Shown: positions 36,101 through 51,100 of the stretch, one piece after another
Position numbering within the stretch: position 1 is the first letter of the stretch
How the letters are laid out: each line of letters starts with the position of its first letter
DNA from: Bedellia somnulentella
Taxonomy: Eukaryota > Arthropoda > Insecta > Lepidoptera > Bedelliidae
Reading direction: 5' to 3'
Length of the DNA: 64,000 bases
Assembly: GCA_963576735.1 (NCBI GenBank)
Contig: OY755172.1
Span: 2,542,001 to 2,606,000 of the forward strand
Notes under the pieces: generated by a model
The model's input: only the letters and a program-made list of their open reading frames with translations
The model's database searches: none
What the model was told of the DNA's origin: nothing
Program-made: the position numbers and the translations under genes

Positions 36101-39100
36101 TTCCCTAGCTTTCTGTGTGACAGTAGTGATGTTCCTCTCCATACACCACAACGCGCCCATAAACGCTCCTATGCTCACACCGCCAACCATATCTATGGGG
36201 ATACCGGCTTCCTGTAATAGAATATTTTCGATGTGTGTTACTATAACACATTTTGTAATTTTAGTTGTAACATGTTTGCTGTTTAGTGTCGGCTTAGAAT
36301 AGCACTACCACATTTCTTCCGGTGGGTGTACGTAAAAGGCGACTAACGGTATTGGGATTTTTAAAGGATTTTTGGGCGATGCGGTTGGAGACCCATCACC
36401 AACAACCTTTATTTTAACATCTTTTTCCCCACGCAACTTCCAAAAGTGGCTGAGGAATTTCTCATTCGTTAGCGCTGGCTACCCCTTCTAGGGGTTTATA
36501 GCCGTAAGTATATGTATGTATGTATGTTTGTAAGTCAAGCGAAGTAGTGTATTTTGATTCATCGAAGTTGTGAGTCGTATATCAGTAACTATGTTATAAT
36601 TTATAATATTGTGTGCTAAAGCATTGTAAAGAGTCGAAGCTTATCGGGAAGTCGAAAGGGATATAGGGAATGACAATAGTATATTTCACCGTTCACTTCA
36701 AAAGCCAGCGTGAGCATTTATCCACTGGCAAATATTTCAACATTATCGATAGCTGTTTCATTAAATTACAAGCCATTGTGTTTAACGACGAGCCTATTTT
36801 CTAGAAAGTTACCTTATGTTCACAGTTTCTGAGTCAGAGAGATATATTCATAAGATTTCTAAAAGCAGCTCACCTTTTTAAATATTTTTCTACATTTCTA
36901 TATTACATACATACATATACTCACGGCTATAAATCCCTAGAAGGGGTAGCCAGAGCCACTTTTGGAAGTTGCATGGGGAAAAGATGGTGAAATAAAGGTT
37001 GTTGGTGATGGGTCTCCATCCGCATCGCCCAAAAATCCCTTAAAAGCCCCAATACCGTTAGTTGCCTCTTACGTACACCCACCGGAAGAAATGGGGTAGT
37101 GCTATTCTAAGCCGACACTACACAGCAATAATTTCTATATTATAAACATTATTTCCATACCTGTATTGCTTTCAGCATCCCCACATGCGCGGCCCCTCTA
37201 GCCCCTCCCCCTCCTAAAACCAACCCCACGGAGGTTCCAGTCAGCCATCGAGCCAAACGAGAGAAATCTGAGTGAACGCTGGCTTCAGACATCAGGACTT
37301 TGCTGTACAACTCGTTCTGGAGGAGGAGAAAATACTTATTATATATTGTATTTATTACTAGCGGACCCGACAGACTTCGTACTGTCAAATTTGCTTATGA
37401 CAAAGCTTAAGGCGTTTTTCCCGATACTCTTAGTTCAATCAGACGTGAATATTTAATTGATCATTTTTTCCGGGATGAAAAGTATCCTATTTTATGATTT
37501 GGGTCATTACCTAGCATTCTGCAAAATTTCATTCATATACATTATGTACTTAAGGAGCCTTTTTGCCTCAAACACACAAACTTCCAGACATCTAAACTTT
37601 CACATTTATAATATTAATAGGATTTAATCGACAGGTACATAAATTATTTATATTGGTATATTTCAACAAACTAAAGATTTTGTAGTTTCGTTTGGTAGCT
37701 AACATAATTGAGTGAGATATGGCCTAAAAACTTATGTTGAAACATCGGCTCTATATTTCTTTCGCTACTTTATTAACATCCAAACCACTCACAATCCTGT
37801 ACTGGCTCTTCCTGGTGAACATCCGATGAGGACACCTCACATGGTGGTGCTGGGAAACCCAGGCTCTCATGTTGAGCCAGTGGACGGTTCCCGATGGATT
37901 GGGCTGACCTTCGCGGTGGAGGAGGACCAGCTCTTTTTGGGTGCGGATGGCGAGACGCTCCATTTCTTTTTCGATCTGTGGAGATGAGTTTTGTTGTTAG
38001 TAGCATGTTAGTTAAATGAACCTATCGAGACTCAGTGCTTTAAGCCAGCGTAACGTGTGGAATTGAATAGTATTTCTAATCACATTGCCCAACCACTTCT
38101 TGCAAAGTAACGAAACCTGAAGACACAGTCATACAAAATCCACGGGAAGCGATTGAATAGAATAATTGGATGCCGTCACTACACAGTTGTTCATGGACTT
38201 ACAATAGCGCTGAAAATAGTCGACACACGTGACCAGTCAGCTGTTACAGCGCTCGGTTCCTTAAAGTACTATGAAAGCACTAAAGTTTTATAGAAAATCC
38301 AACAGATGTCACTAGCATCCGAATTCAGAATCTTATTTATAAAACAACTACAAACCTTCCCAATACTAGGCTGCTTATCGCCAAGCGCCACAATGAGGAT
38401 GCAATCAGCTTGGCGAATACACCTCTGCGTCCACTGGGTCAAGCTCGGGTCACACTGGTACAAGGCCACCTTGTGCTTGTCCTCTTGCTGGGCCAGCCAC
38501 GAGCTAAGCCGGTACTCGTTGTTTGGGTCCATTATTGTCAGGCCCAGGAGTTTGCGGATCACGTCTGAGGTTAGGCGGACTGTGGGGCCTGGAAAAGTGG
38601 TGAATGACACTTTTGACAGTATGACGACAAAGAAGTTCTTTTAATAGAAACTACGGAATAAAATTTAGATCTTTTTTCTCATTGCGGTAAAGAGAATATC
38701 GACCGCCACTTAGTACGACCTTGGCAAAGCTCTCCAGCTTCATTTACAATCATTTACCACTAATACCTTTTCCACCTTTTCCATGCTAATACTCGTTTAT
38801 TCTTCATACTTCAATATAATAAAAATACTAAGATATTATTGAATCAACACATATTAAACTTATTGAAAATAAAAATGAATTACAAAAATTTTGCGAACCT
38901 TCTTTAAAGTACAATCACAAACATAAATACCCTAATTGTTCAATCAAATAGATACTTTAGAGCACTTACCAATAGCACACAAAGAGTGATACAGCTCGTA
39001 AGTAAAAGCAGTTAGAGGCACATCATCGCTGACTGGCACAACTGCTACGGTAGAGAAGTTGTGCCTCGTGGGACACGGCTCAATGGTGGCAGCATTGCCC

Positions 39101-42100
39101 AGACTTGCTCCGGGTTTTTGCCAGGAACCTAGGAAAATTATGGTTTGATTAGTATTTTCGTCAATTTTTAAATACTTTGAGGACATTTTTTCAATAATAA
39201 AGGGAGACAGGCCATGACGATTTCGTCGCCCTACGGGTCAGTTTCTTAAAAATATTTTGTAAAGAATTAATCATGATTATGGCACTTGGCGGTAAATTCA
39301 ATGAGAATGACAGAGGTTTCGTTGGATTTGATTAGTCGAATATCACCATGCACTTGGCAAAATTTCATCTTTATTTCGTTTCCTGATTTTATATTTTTCT
39401 TCATAATTCGAGCTCGTCTTCTACCATCGACGTATTGACTATTGCTACAGTACGCTCTTAATTATATTATTAGTTCGTCAATTAGCATGAGCTAATCGAA
39501 TACGATACTTTGTAAGTGCAGGATGGACGGTTGTTTTATACCAAACAGTTTATAGAAAAAACTATGACCTACATCATCGCTAATCACCTAAAATCCTGTG
39601 CCCCAACAAGTTGATGAGCCTGGTGACGACCACGGGGAACCTCAGTTTGATGGCGTTGAACAGAACCTTGGGCAACTTGGCTAGTTCTGAGTATCTACTA
39701 TCTCTGTGGTTCTGTAGTAACATCGCTATTACCTAATACCCTGTGCCCCAGCAAATGTAGTTACATAGGTATTACCTAATATCCTGTGCCCCAGCAAGTT
39801 GATGAGCCTGGTGACGACCACCGGGAACCTCAGTTTGATGGCATTGAACAGACCCTCGGGCAATTTAGCTAGTTCTGAGTCTCTCACTGCCATCACTGTG
39901 GTACTTCTACGAGTTTGGGTTACCATTTCTACCTGGAATTAACAAAAATTTGAAATGATAGCATTTGATAGTAGTAATGAGCAGAATCGTAGGAAATCAC
40001 AAAGGGCGCTACGGGCGCTAATATTTGCGCTATCTCAGGGATTAAACTGATTCTGGTTTCCAGTAACAGTTTATACTTTGCTTATTAAGGACTATTGAAC
40101 CGCCCCAGAATTGCCTGGTTAAGCTATTTTTAAAAAAAATTATTATTCTTTGATCACTGCTTACCCTTTATTAATATAAAAATATAGTTACTTATAACTT
40201 TAACAATATGATAAAATGACTGCAACTTACAATCCCAACAAGATCTCCTTTCCCATACTCTCCCACCAACTCCTTCTTCCCATTAGAATGCGTGATGACG
40301 GATCTCAATCTTCCACTAAGTACTATAAAGGTAGAGCCTGACTCTTCGTCTTGGCGATACACTGCTCTGCCGGATTCGAGGAAAACCTGTGGAGAAAATT
40401 TTTGGTTTTAACTTTTAAGATGTCATATTTAATTTTAATATTTTAGAAATTCAGGTTTGAAACTTCAATGTTACTAGGACCTACACAACTTGCAATAATT
40501 TCTGGTGGTAACTTGGGTGGGCTCTGGGTTTTAACATATATTTATCATTGGCGAAATATTTGACCTAGGTGCGTTTAGACTCGACTTCACTACAGTATGT
40601 TCTTATTTTTGTAGAACTCAGGGTTTTAAGTAAAGTATAATGGAGATTAATACACTTTTTGATAATTGCATTGCAGTTGGTGGCGGCCTGATGTACAACT
40701 GGCGACACGCTTTCTTTTTAACAAAACATATTTTTTCTTTTCTGTTTTATCAGAATTATAGCGCACTAGAAGCTATGTGACTAAAAAAGCAATGGATCAA
40801 AGCCACTAATATGTCTTGACTAATAGCTCATGACACTAATATTTCAACAGCAAAAAAAATATTCGACTTTTAAAACAGGAAAATAAAAAAAACACAAAAC
40901 CCCTCACCCAATCAAGCGCAAAATCGACTTGTCTAACAAACGGCGACAGTCTCTTCACGACGGTATTCGCAATGTGTAGCACGACGGCTGGTCTTTCCCT
41001 CATGATGCTGTAGACAGCCGTCTTGGACAGCAAGCCAATACGAGAGAAGTGCTTGGCGCGGATCGAGAAGAAACTTGGCTCGCCCGTTAGTACGGCTAGA
41101 CCGCCTTCTACTTCGCCTAGGAAATAAAGACTATTGTTGTAATATGGTAGAGAGCTTTATCAAATATTATTTACGGGAAATTACGCATATATAATTTGAG
41201 CGATGCGGTTGGAAACCCATCACCAACAACCTTTATTTCACAATTATTATGTGATTGGTTTTTTGTGATGGAAAATTTATTTTAATTATGTCAAACAAGC
41301 GTTTGGTTTGGTCGAAAACAAACCATATTTTGAAAAATGAGAATGTAAAGAGTTTCTTTGTTGCTTCTTCTCTTTACAAACACCTTCCGAAGCAACGGAT
41401 TAATGATAAATTTAAAATTTTGACGTTCAAAAAATGTTAGTATTTAACTTTATTATTAAAAATAAACTTTTTAACTTTTGACTTTTATCGATCGTCACTT
41501 CGTAAGATCCAATACTCAATACTCAATAGATTTATTGCGTTCCACAATGGTTTTCTTAGATGGTAAGTAAGTAATTATGTTACAGCATTGTGGACCCTGT
41601 TGGGCACAGCAATTAGAGGAGAGGACGAAGTAATTATAATTTATCATTGAGATATTCACTTAGATCCTGGCAAACCTCTCTAGCTTCGATAACTGAGGAT
41701 TGGATGGTAGGTATAATATGGTAGATTTTTGAGTAGCTGACTATATGGCTGGAGACCCATCACGAAAAATAATTTGTTTATTAGTCGTTTCCCGCTAAAC
41801 TTGTGAAAATGGCTTTCTAATGCTCTTTATGGAATATATAGCGGTAGTAGGTTGTTAAAAAGCACTATATCTAGCGTACCGTGTAGGGTTGGCACAAGCA
41901 GCAAGTTTGTTTTTTTATTACACAGGAGATTTGCTGTGTAGTGTCGGCTTAGAATAGCACTACCCCATTTCTTCCGGTGGGTGTACGTAAGAGGCGACTA
42001 ACGGTTTTGGGGCTTTTGAGGGATTTTTGGGCGATGCGGTTGGAGACCCATCACCAACAACCTTTATTTCACCATCTTTTCCCAACTCAACTTCCAAAAG

Positions 42101-45100
42101 TGGCTGAGTAATTTCTGATTTCTTAGATCTGGCTACCCCTTCTAGGGATTTATACCCGTGAGTATATGTATGTATGTATATAGGAGATTAAAACGCTTGT
42201 GATTTAGGAATAGTCAAGGTTTCTAATTAGGTAAGTGTACTGACTGATATTTTTGATGATAACCAACAAATATAATGTACAGACTCAGATATTCAGAGTC
42301 AGGAATGTATTGCAAAAATAATCTGCTTGGCAATATTTTTTTGTTGTTTCTGAAATGTCTAATAGTGATAGCTGCCTTAAAAAAAACTAATCTCAGAAGC
42401 TGAGAGAAAACTTAAGTATAGAAGGTAAAACAACATACCTGGGTAGGCAGTAAACATGTGAACCTCTCCATCTCCTTCGGCCACTCGTTGAGACACCAAC
42501 AAGGCGCCAGAAAGTACATATACTAGAGCCACATCCTGAAAAGTTTATAAAATTTAGTAGTGAAATAATTGGTTTATTGTTGACTTTACTACAGTACAAT
42601 ATCCTAATGAAATGATGATAAAATATTTTCAATTTTTATAAAATATTTATAACAAAATCTTGCGATGTATCGAATACGTTACATAATCAAACCTGAAGTT
42701 CCACATAAAATTTGATACGGTACCACTTTGTAAGATGAGAATGTTTTTGATCTAACTACTTATACGCAAATTGCAAGATTGTCGATGTTTAATGACTTCA
42801 ATTTATATGCCCTTTGTCAGTTTGGATAGTGACAATACTTGAATTTGAAATACAATGGACGATCGCAAAACATGGGTCGGAATATTTTCTACGGTTCCAT
42901 AATATGTGCTTAGAAAAGCCTTTTAAAAATAGTATCTCACAGAACAGAAGAACACTTACAATAAGTTTGCATATAATAAGCGAAAAACAAGACTTTAAAA
43001 CTAAATTTCCTTAACTTTATACTTGGAAAACCCTTATCTCATAGTATTTACCTTATGACTCTCCTCCTTCATGATATAAGTGCCGGCTGGTAAATCTCTC
43101 ACTTGTACCGCACCTTGTATCAACGCATCTCCTTCTAAGCCTAGCTCTTTGATGAATGCGTCAGTCGCCAATTGGATTAGCACCTGAAATTAGCATTTAG
43201 GCTTTTAAATTATAGATTACTGCTGTTGTAAGACTATTATTACTTTTCTAGTTTTTTTTAAGTGTGGTTAATTTATCATGGTTGTTAACGGTGAGGGAAA
43301 ACATCGTGAGGAAACCCACATGGCTGAGTTGTACTTAGTCATGTGACAGTGTATTCGTACAAAACGGCGATAGGCCTGCCCCCTATCACGTGAGTACACT
43401 GTCCATGCAAAACGTGGGTACTCTGAACACCAGGTGACAAAGTCACGTGATGTTCAGAAGTATTAGTACCTCTGCCAACCCCTTCGGGGATATTCGGCGT
43501 GAACGTTTATGTTTATGTTATGTTATGTTAGTTTTTAACTCAATAAAAAAAGACTACTAAAGCCATCTATTGTCTTTTGTAATGTACTACGTAGGGTATA
43601 TTGATTATGTATATGGTTAATGTGGAGGATATTTCGGTCATAACTATTTTGGATCCTGATATGACAAAGCGCGAAATACTTTGGCGGCCTTTTAGGTAGT
43701 AAGAATATGTGTGAAATATCACGTATCGTCAGGGTTTTGAATCCTAACCTACAAAAAACTAGGTAAGTGTTATAATGTTTTAGTGGGTAATACAATATTT
43801 GTAATGACAAAGTCATTTGAATTAAATAGCTAGTACCGTGTTCATGTATTTTTATTGCTCTCCAAACTAATAGGCTATTTGACTGTAATAAAAATATACA
43901 TTTGTTTTATTTCATAAGGCTTAATATTTCTTTCTGATAGTAATAATGGAGTTAAAATATTGCATTATTTTACCAAAATTCGTCTTTTAAAATAAGTTTT
44001 TTCGATGCAACTGTCACGTGACTAAAAACGTCCGTAATTAGTTATTTACATAATTACGTAGATTGCGCGTAAACAGACTGTGTATCGCTTCGCTTATTGG
44101 TGTATAATGCGGAAGTGACGTCACAACGTGCCACAGCCGCCATATTACTTAAAGTCCCGTTTTCGCGGCACGTTTGAATATTGCATTTACTTTTTCGATT
44201 TTATTATAAAATAGCTAAAATAAAGACAGAAAAGTATTATTTTAGGGTTCCTTATAAACTAATGAACACCGTAAAATAGTTTTTAAAACATTGTCAAATA
44301 GCCTATAGTAAGCAGTATATTGAATCTACGCTAACAGAAGAAAATGGACAGTAATTTGATCATATAACTGATTTGGGCTTTGGAGTTCATGCCGTGATGG
44401 GTTGTGATTGTTTTTTATTAGTTGATATAACCGATTGTAGTATTTAAATATATAATTTATATTACTGACACAGATCAAGTTAGCCCCAAAGTAAGTACAA
44501 CTTAATGACTTGTGGTATGGGATACTAACTCAACGATATATTCAAGTAACACATCTGTGGTTGTTTAGGTGAAGGATGGGTGATTGGGATGCAAGCCAAA
44601 ACTAAAATCATCTATTTTACATATATGTCTTACTAAAAATATATATTCATACCTGTTCATCAGTTTCATTTACATTTTGTCGTTTGAAAGATGAACTTTC
44701 CCTTGTTTTAATACCACTTGTTTGTTGCACATCGGGACTCTGCAAAAGGTCAGCTATATTGACTTAGTTGTAGATTGTATTTAAAGTATTTAAAACATAA
44801 TATACTTTGAAAATTTAACACTCTAATACCATGTATTGGGATTTTTCACAATCAGAACGTAGATTAATAAATATTTAGGTACTACGAGATAGACATCTCA
44901 CTCCTATATAAAAGTGAAAATACCTACGCTATATAAATCTAAAAACATTTTGAACACTACTATTTGTTTGCACCGCGAATATATATGCCATAAACACGCA
45001 TACAAGAGTGAAAGTAAACTACAAACATACTTGTTCATCTGCCTCGTTGAGGTTAGTTTTTTTCGGCCTCGCTGAACTACTTGTTGGGTGCACATCAGGT

Positions 45101-48100
45101 TGCTGAAAATTAACAATACTTTAAATTATAATAGAATAATAAAATTACATAAACTCAAATTATCCGCGTAGTGCCGGCTTAGAATGTCGCTACCCCTTTC
45201 TACCCACGGGTGTCGTAAGAGGCGACTAAGGGTATTGAGGCTTTTTATTGGATTTTTGGGCGATGCGGTTGGAGACCCATCACCAAAAACCTTTATTTTT
45301 ACCATTTTTTCCCCACACAACTTCCAAAAGTGGCTGAGGAATTTATAATTTCTCAGCTCTGGCTACCCCTTCTAGGGAAATATAGCCGTGAGTATATGTA
45401 TGTATGTATGTACATAAACTCAGACTGATATACCTATAAGGTTACTCAATAATTATTTAATGATAGATAGATAAGGATCTAGCGACGCTATATCAATACG
45501 CAATGACTGCCTAGAAATTCTGTCAGTGCAAGAAAGTATCACATACATACATACATACATATACTCACGCCATTAGTTCCCATTGGGGTAGGCAGAGACT
45601 ATTGATCGCCACTTCGTACGATCCTGACAAACTTCTCTAGCTTCGTTTACATCCATCAATCTTTCTATACTTTTATTCTTCATACTTCGGACGCCAGCCT
45701 TTTTGAGCACACTCTCAATTTGGTCCAAGTGTGTTTTCCGTGGTCGTCATCTACTAACATTACCATTAGAGAATTCGATCCCGGTCGATTTTTCTAGTCC
45801 CGGGATTTTGGTATTATCGACTGTTAATACCGGGATCCCGGGATAGTCCCGGGATTTTATTGGTAAAGAAAACGGTAGCAATTAAAAAGAAGTAAACATA
45901 TCAAAATCAACCTTTTATTTTAAATCTTTACTTAAATCTTCAAAAACAAAACAAAATTATTATTTCTTCTAATAAAATTAACAAACTAGGCCCTTATAAA
46001 AATTATTGCCTAGTTTGTTTATTTTATATTATACAATAAACTAAAAAAAATCTACTTCTAATATTTGTCAAAAGAGATCAATGTTATTAGGACTACTAAT
46101 ATTTTAAATAAAATAGACCAGGAACTATAATTTACTTATTTAAGCCACGAAAATAAAATCTAAGAAATAACAACGCATCCAACGTCTCATCCGAAAGCAT
46201 GCTTCTTAATTTGTTGCACAAATATGAAGCAGCGGAAAACGCGCGTTCAGGCTCGATGGAAGTTGGAAGAATAGTCAATATTTTTTTATAAGCCTTCTCC
46301 AAATTATGACCTCGTGTGGAACTAGCCTTAAAAAGATTCATTTCTTGTTTAATGATCTTAGAAAGATCAGTTTCTTTAAATGCTTCAGGATTTATTATTT
46401 TCATACTGTTTTCTATTTCGTTCTGAAGCTTTTCTTTTAATGTTAAATCAGTCTTACTAGTTGTCTGCGTAGGTTCAATGTTCATGTCATTTTCTTCATT
46501 ATCACTATTTTCAATTTTTCCAGCTAACAAAATAATCTGTTTTTTTATAGTCATCTTGCTTGGACTTGAAAATAACTCCTTTAAGTCACAATCAGTTTCT
46601 AACTCAGTCTTCTCAGTATGAGGATTTTGTAAATAGTTTAATACTCCACTTAACTCACTGCGTTATTTATGAAATGTTAAAGTCCCGAAAATCCCGGGAT
46701 TCATTGGATTTAATCCCGAGATTTTCGGGACTAAAATACGATCGGGATTCCGGGATCCCGGTTTTCGGGATCCCGGGATCGAATCCTCTAATTACCATCC
46801 ACACTAGCTCTATAGATCCCTTTTACCAATTTTCTATCATCCATCCTCTCTATGTGCCCAAACCATCTCAACATTCCTTTTTCTATCTTTCTTACAATAT
46901 CATGTTTCACACCACACTTTTCACGAATAACACATGTAATAATAAAGTATTCATTCCACAGCAACACGTAACCAGCCAATATAAATCACACTCGTCATAC
47001 AAATCTTACATCGCGGTATAGCAGTTTCTACGCTACTTAGAATGAATACAAACATAAACGTTCACGCCGTTCATCCTCTGAACTCACATGGCAGCGCCAT
47101 CTAGTGTCCAGAGAAGGTACCCACGTTTTGCTTGGACAGTGTACTCACGTGACAGGGGGCAGGCCTATCGCCATTTTGTACGAACACACTGTCACATGGC
47201 TAAGTACAACTTAGCCATGTGGGTTTCCTCAAGATGTTTTCCCTCACCGTTAACAACCATGTTAAATTAACCACACATATGACTTTTAGAAAAGACAAAT
47301 TGGTGTAGGCCCGACCCGGGATTTGAACTCACGCCCTTATGTTTACAGGCGGGTGTTCTACCCATTGGACTATCATGTCGTCAATGAATACAAGTTCCAA
47401 CTTAATACAGTAGGACCGCGGAAGAAACTGAAGTGTAGATCTTTCCTTTTCCTTCTCGGCATAAATTATAAATTGCTTAGGATATCGAGTAGATTTAATC
47501 CGACACTGAACATACTCCTTCAAATAAATATTGTAGTGTCTCCCTTTGGCGCATCTTGTCCCCCTCTTGCCATAACATTATGTAAGTTATTGTTAAGTCT
47601 TTAGTGAGTAATAAACCTATATCTAAGAAGCAAAAACGTCGTTTAATTCATATATTTCGTGGCAACATTGCCAGGATTCGAACCAGGAACCAAATCTCTA
47701 ATGACTCATTATGATTCACACAAAATTACCTGCGGTGCTGTAGAAGCTATATCTGGCACCATGTCTGGCTTAGATCTTCGATTAGGCATGTTGATAGGTG
47801 AGGAGCCTTCCTGTTGCTGCAATACACAAAATAATAATCAATTAAGCAAATATATATAGCGATGCGGTTGGAGACCCGTCACCAAAAACATTTATTATTA
47901 CCATCTTTTCCCCAATCAACTTGCAAAAGTGGCTGAGGAATTTCTCATTCCAAAGTTCTGGCTACCCCGTTCAGGGATTTATAGCCGTGAGTATATGTAT
48001 GTATGTATGTTAAATATTAAGTAATAATCCCCACATGAAATTTTCATGCAAAACAAATTATACATAGACAAAATAATAGTTAGTTGGTAGCAGCAAGATA

Positions 48101-51100
48101 GAAAATTATTTACTTACAAAACATAATCTTTTTATATCCTAACGCCCGATTGCTGAATTGAGTATTCAAACTGAGAACGACTAAGTATCGTTTTGTCTCA
48201 TTCAGTTGTTAGGATTTCAATGCGCCAGAACGATACTTAAGTTGTTCTCAGTTGGAATACTCAATTAAAAAATCGGTCGTAATACGATTACATTATTACT
48301 TACTAATTAAGTTATACAACTAAGACATAATCTTCACAGCAGCTAATGCGATTACATGTTTATTTGTGAAGTCTCTCAGTATGCTCGAAAGTTTTACTGA
48401 GTAATATTGCTGTGTAGTGTCAGCTTAGAATAGCACTACCCCATTTCTACCTGTGGATGTTCGTTAGAGGCGGCTAAGGGTATTGTGGCTTTTTAAGTGA
48501 TATTTGGGCGATGCTGTTGAGACCCATCACCAAACATTTACTTAACAATCATTTCCAAAAGTGGCTAGGGAATTTCTTATTCCGAAGCTCTGGCTACCCC
48601 TTCTAGCCGTGAGTACATGTATATATGTATGTAAAAAATATAACAACCCTTACCGCATCAGCACTTCCCGCTTGCGAGGGTAGTCCAGACTCGTTGCGAT
48701 TTACCTTCACCGGTGATGGCGGTACCACCGTGGTACGACGACGTTCTTTGCCCTGAAAATACAAAAATCTTTATACGAAAATCTTTTTCTCAGTCACTTC
48801 CAAAAGTGGCTGAGGAATTCTAATCTAATGTTGAAGCTCTAGCTATCCCCTTTTGGAATTTTTAGCCGTGAGTATATGTAAGTTTGTCTTCTAGTAATAT
48901 TTGGTGCGTTAATAACGACTAATTGATAAGGCGCTGACTACAATGCTTTCTTGAATTTTATTTGTATTCTATTGGATTTATTTTGACGAATGTCGAAAAA
49001 TAAAATAATTAAGTTTAAAGATATCATAATTTGTGTAGTGCCGGCTACGAATGACAATACCCTTTTCTACCCACGGTTGTTGTAAGAGACGCGGAGATGC
49101 GGTTGGAGACCCATCACCAACGATACTTTGTTTTTACCATCCTGTCCCCTATCAACTTCCAAATGTGGCTGAGGAGTTTTTTGCTCTGAGAAGCTCTGGC
49201 TACCCCTTTTTGGGATTTATTGCCAGGAGTATATGTATGTATGTAGTAATTTTTCACTTAATAAACATGTTCCACTTACAGGATTGACCAACTCAGCACT
49301 TAGTCCTAAATATTGATGCAGCGCCGTGAATGTCACTCTTTGGAGACGCACCATGATTATCTGTTGAATAAATTTAAATTAATAAATATATATCCAATAA
49401 GGTAGAGTTGAGTAAATTATGACAGTTTTTTTTTACATTGATGAACGCAAACAATAAATAATGCAAAGTGGTTGCAAACTATTTCTGCTTACTATTATGG
49501 GGGGGGGGTCCGTGAGTGTATGTTTTAATATATGAGTATTTTAGAAGACTTTAATTTTAGTTACCTGAATAACTCTAACAAATATGTCGGGGTATTCCTT
49601 GAACACCTCTTGGAAGGCTCTCATCGGCAACTTGATCACTTGCGAATCTTCAACAGCCTTCGCATTAACTGTTTTGTAAGGTTGGGAGTTGCCCTGAAAT
49701 TATAAAAAGCGTTTTTTATAGAATATATCTTTGCAAAGATATGTTAAAGTGTTAACTAGTTTCAGCAAGGAATGTGTTTTAAAAAAAACATTTTAACATT
49801 TTGTTGTTGGACATTTATTTTTAATACACTAATTATGTTGCAAATAAGTGTTTTGTGTTGAAATGTTTAACACTAAAGTATTAAACAACTTATTCAAACT
49901 AAAATTTACACTAAAAATATAATATTTTTTGATTACATTGCAAAATATCATGTTCACCTTAATTTAATTTAGATATAAGTAGTTTTAAGTTATAGGTCAG
50001 AGCTGAAAAGCGAAGCTATCTGCTTGTTGTGGATAGAACGAGCTTTGCACCTTTTTGTCTGTTGTTTGATATCATTGTTGTTTTCTTTGTTACTTTATTT
50101 TCTTGTATTGTTGTATTTTAAGAGACAAATAAAAACATTTATTATTATTATTATTTTAGGGACACTTTTAGTTTCTCGCCTCTCCCATGGCCGAAACAGA
50201 AAATTAGAATTTTAAATGGGAGAGGCGGTACTCCCCAACAAAAGCACAGTCGGTCGGGGTCAGGGAGTCAGGTTCAAGAACCGACGGACGATCCGAGCCG
50301 TATCGAGCAGCACCGCTTTCTGCATTTGTGCTGGAACCGACACGCCACAGAAATCCAACCGCCTCAAGTTGGTCGCGAGGCTGGTTGGAATTAACCCGTT
50401 CGCGGACAAAACAATTGGGATAATTTCAGTCGAGGTCACACCCCACATGTCGGTGATCTCGTGAGCCAGATCGAGATACTTCCGACGCTTCTCGGTTTCG
50501 GCTTTCACGAGACCCTCGTCATGTGGGATAGTGACATCCACTAGAAATACCCTCGACTGCGACCGATCCCATACCACGATATCAGGCTTATTCGCTAGAA
50601 TAGTCCTGTCCGTGATAACGGATCGGTCCCAATAGATTTTGGCACGGTCGTTTTCTAGGATTGGCTCCGGCAGATACTTGTAATACGGCAGCCTCTGTTG
50701 CAAGAGTCCGTATTTTAGAGCGAGCTCCTGATGCAGGATTTTGGCTGCTTGGTTGTGTCTGTGCAAGTACTCAGTGTTAGCAAGAGCCGAACAACCGGAA
50801 ATAACATGCCTAAGTGACTCTCCGGGACGGCCACATGCTCGACAGATGTCTGTGGTACCGTCCTTTAGGATGTATTTCCGATAGTTCCGCGTCTTGATAA
50901 CCTGGTCTTGTATTGCACAGACAAAACCTTCGGTTTCCCCAAAGAGGTCCCCGAAACGCAGCCAATGCAGGGAGGCTTTACGGTCCACGAAAGGTTCGTG
51001 AAGTACCTTGTAAAACCTCCCATGCAGCTCCTTCTCTTTCCATACGGACTCCCGATCAGAGGTGCTAAGTACCTCCGGGGTTCGCCAATCCTGTGAGGCC

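Noticed and set aside
46560..47021. 153-codon + strand ORF
   Set aside because: Antisense to the hAT end and the RTE fragment; no recognisable domain.
47655..47720. tRNA-like B box next to sws exon 8
   Set aside because: Only a GGTTCGAATCC-type box on the - strand; no stems or A box could be assigned.
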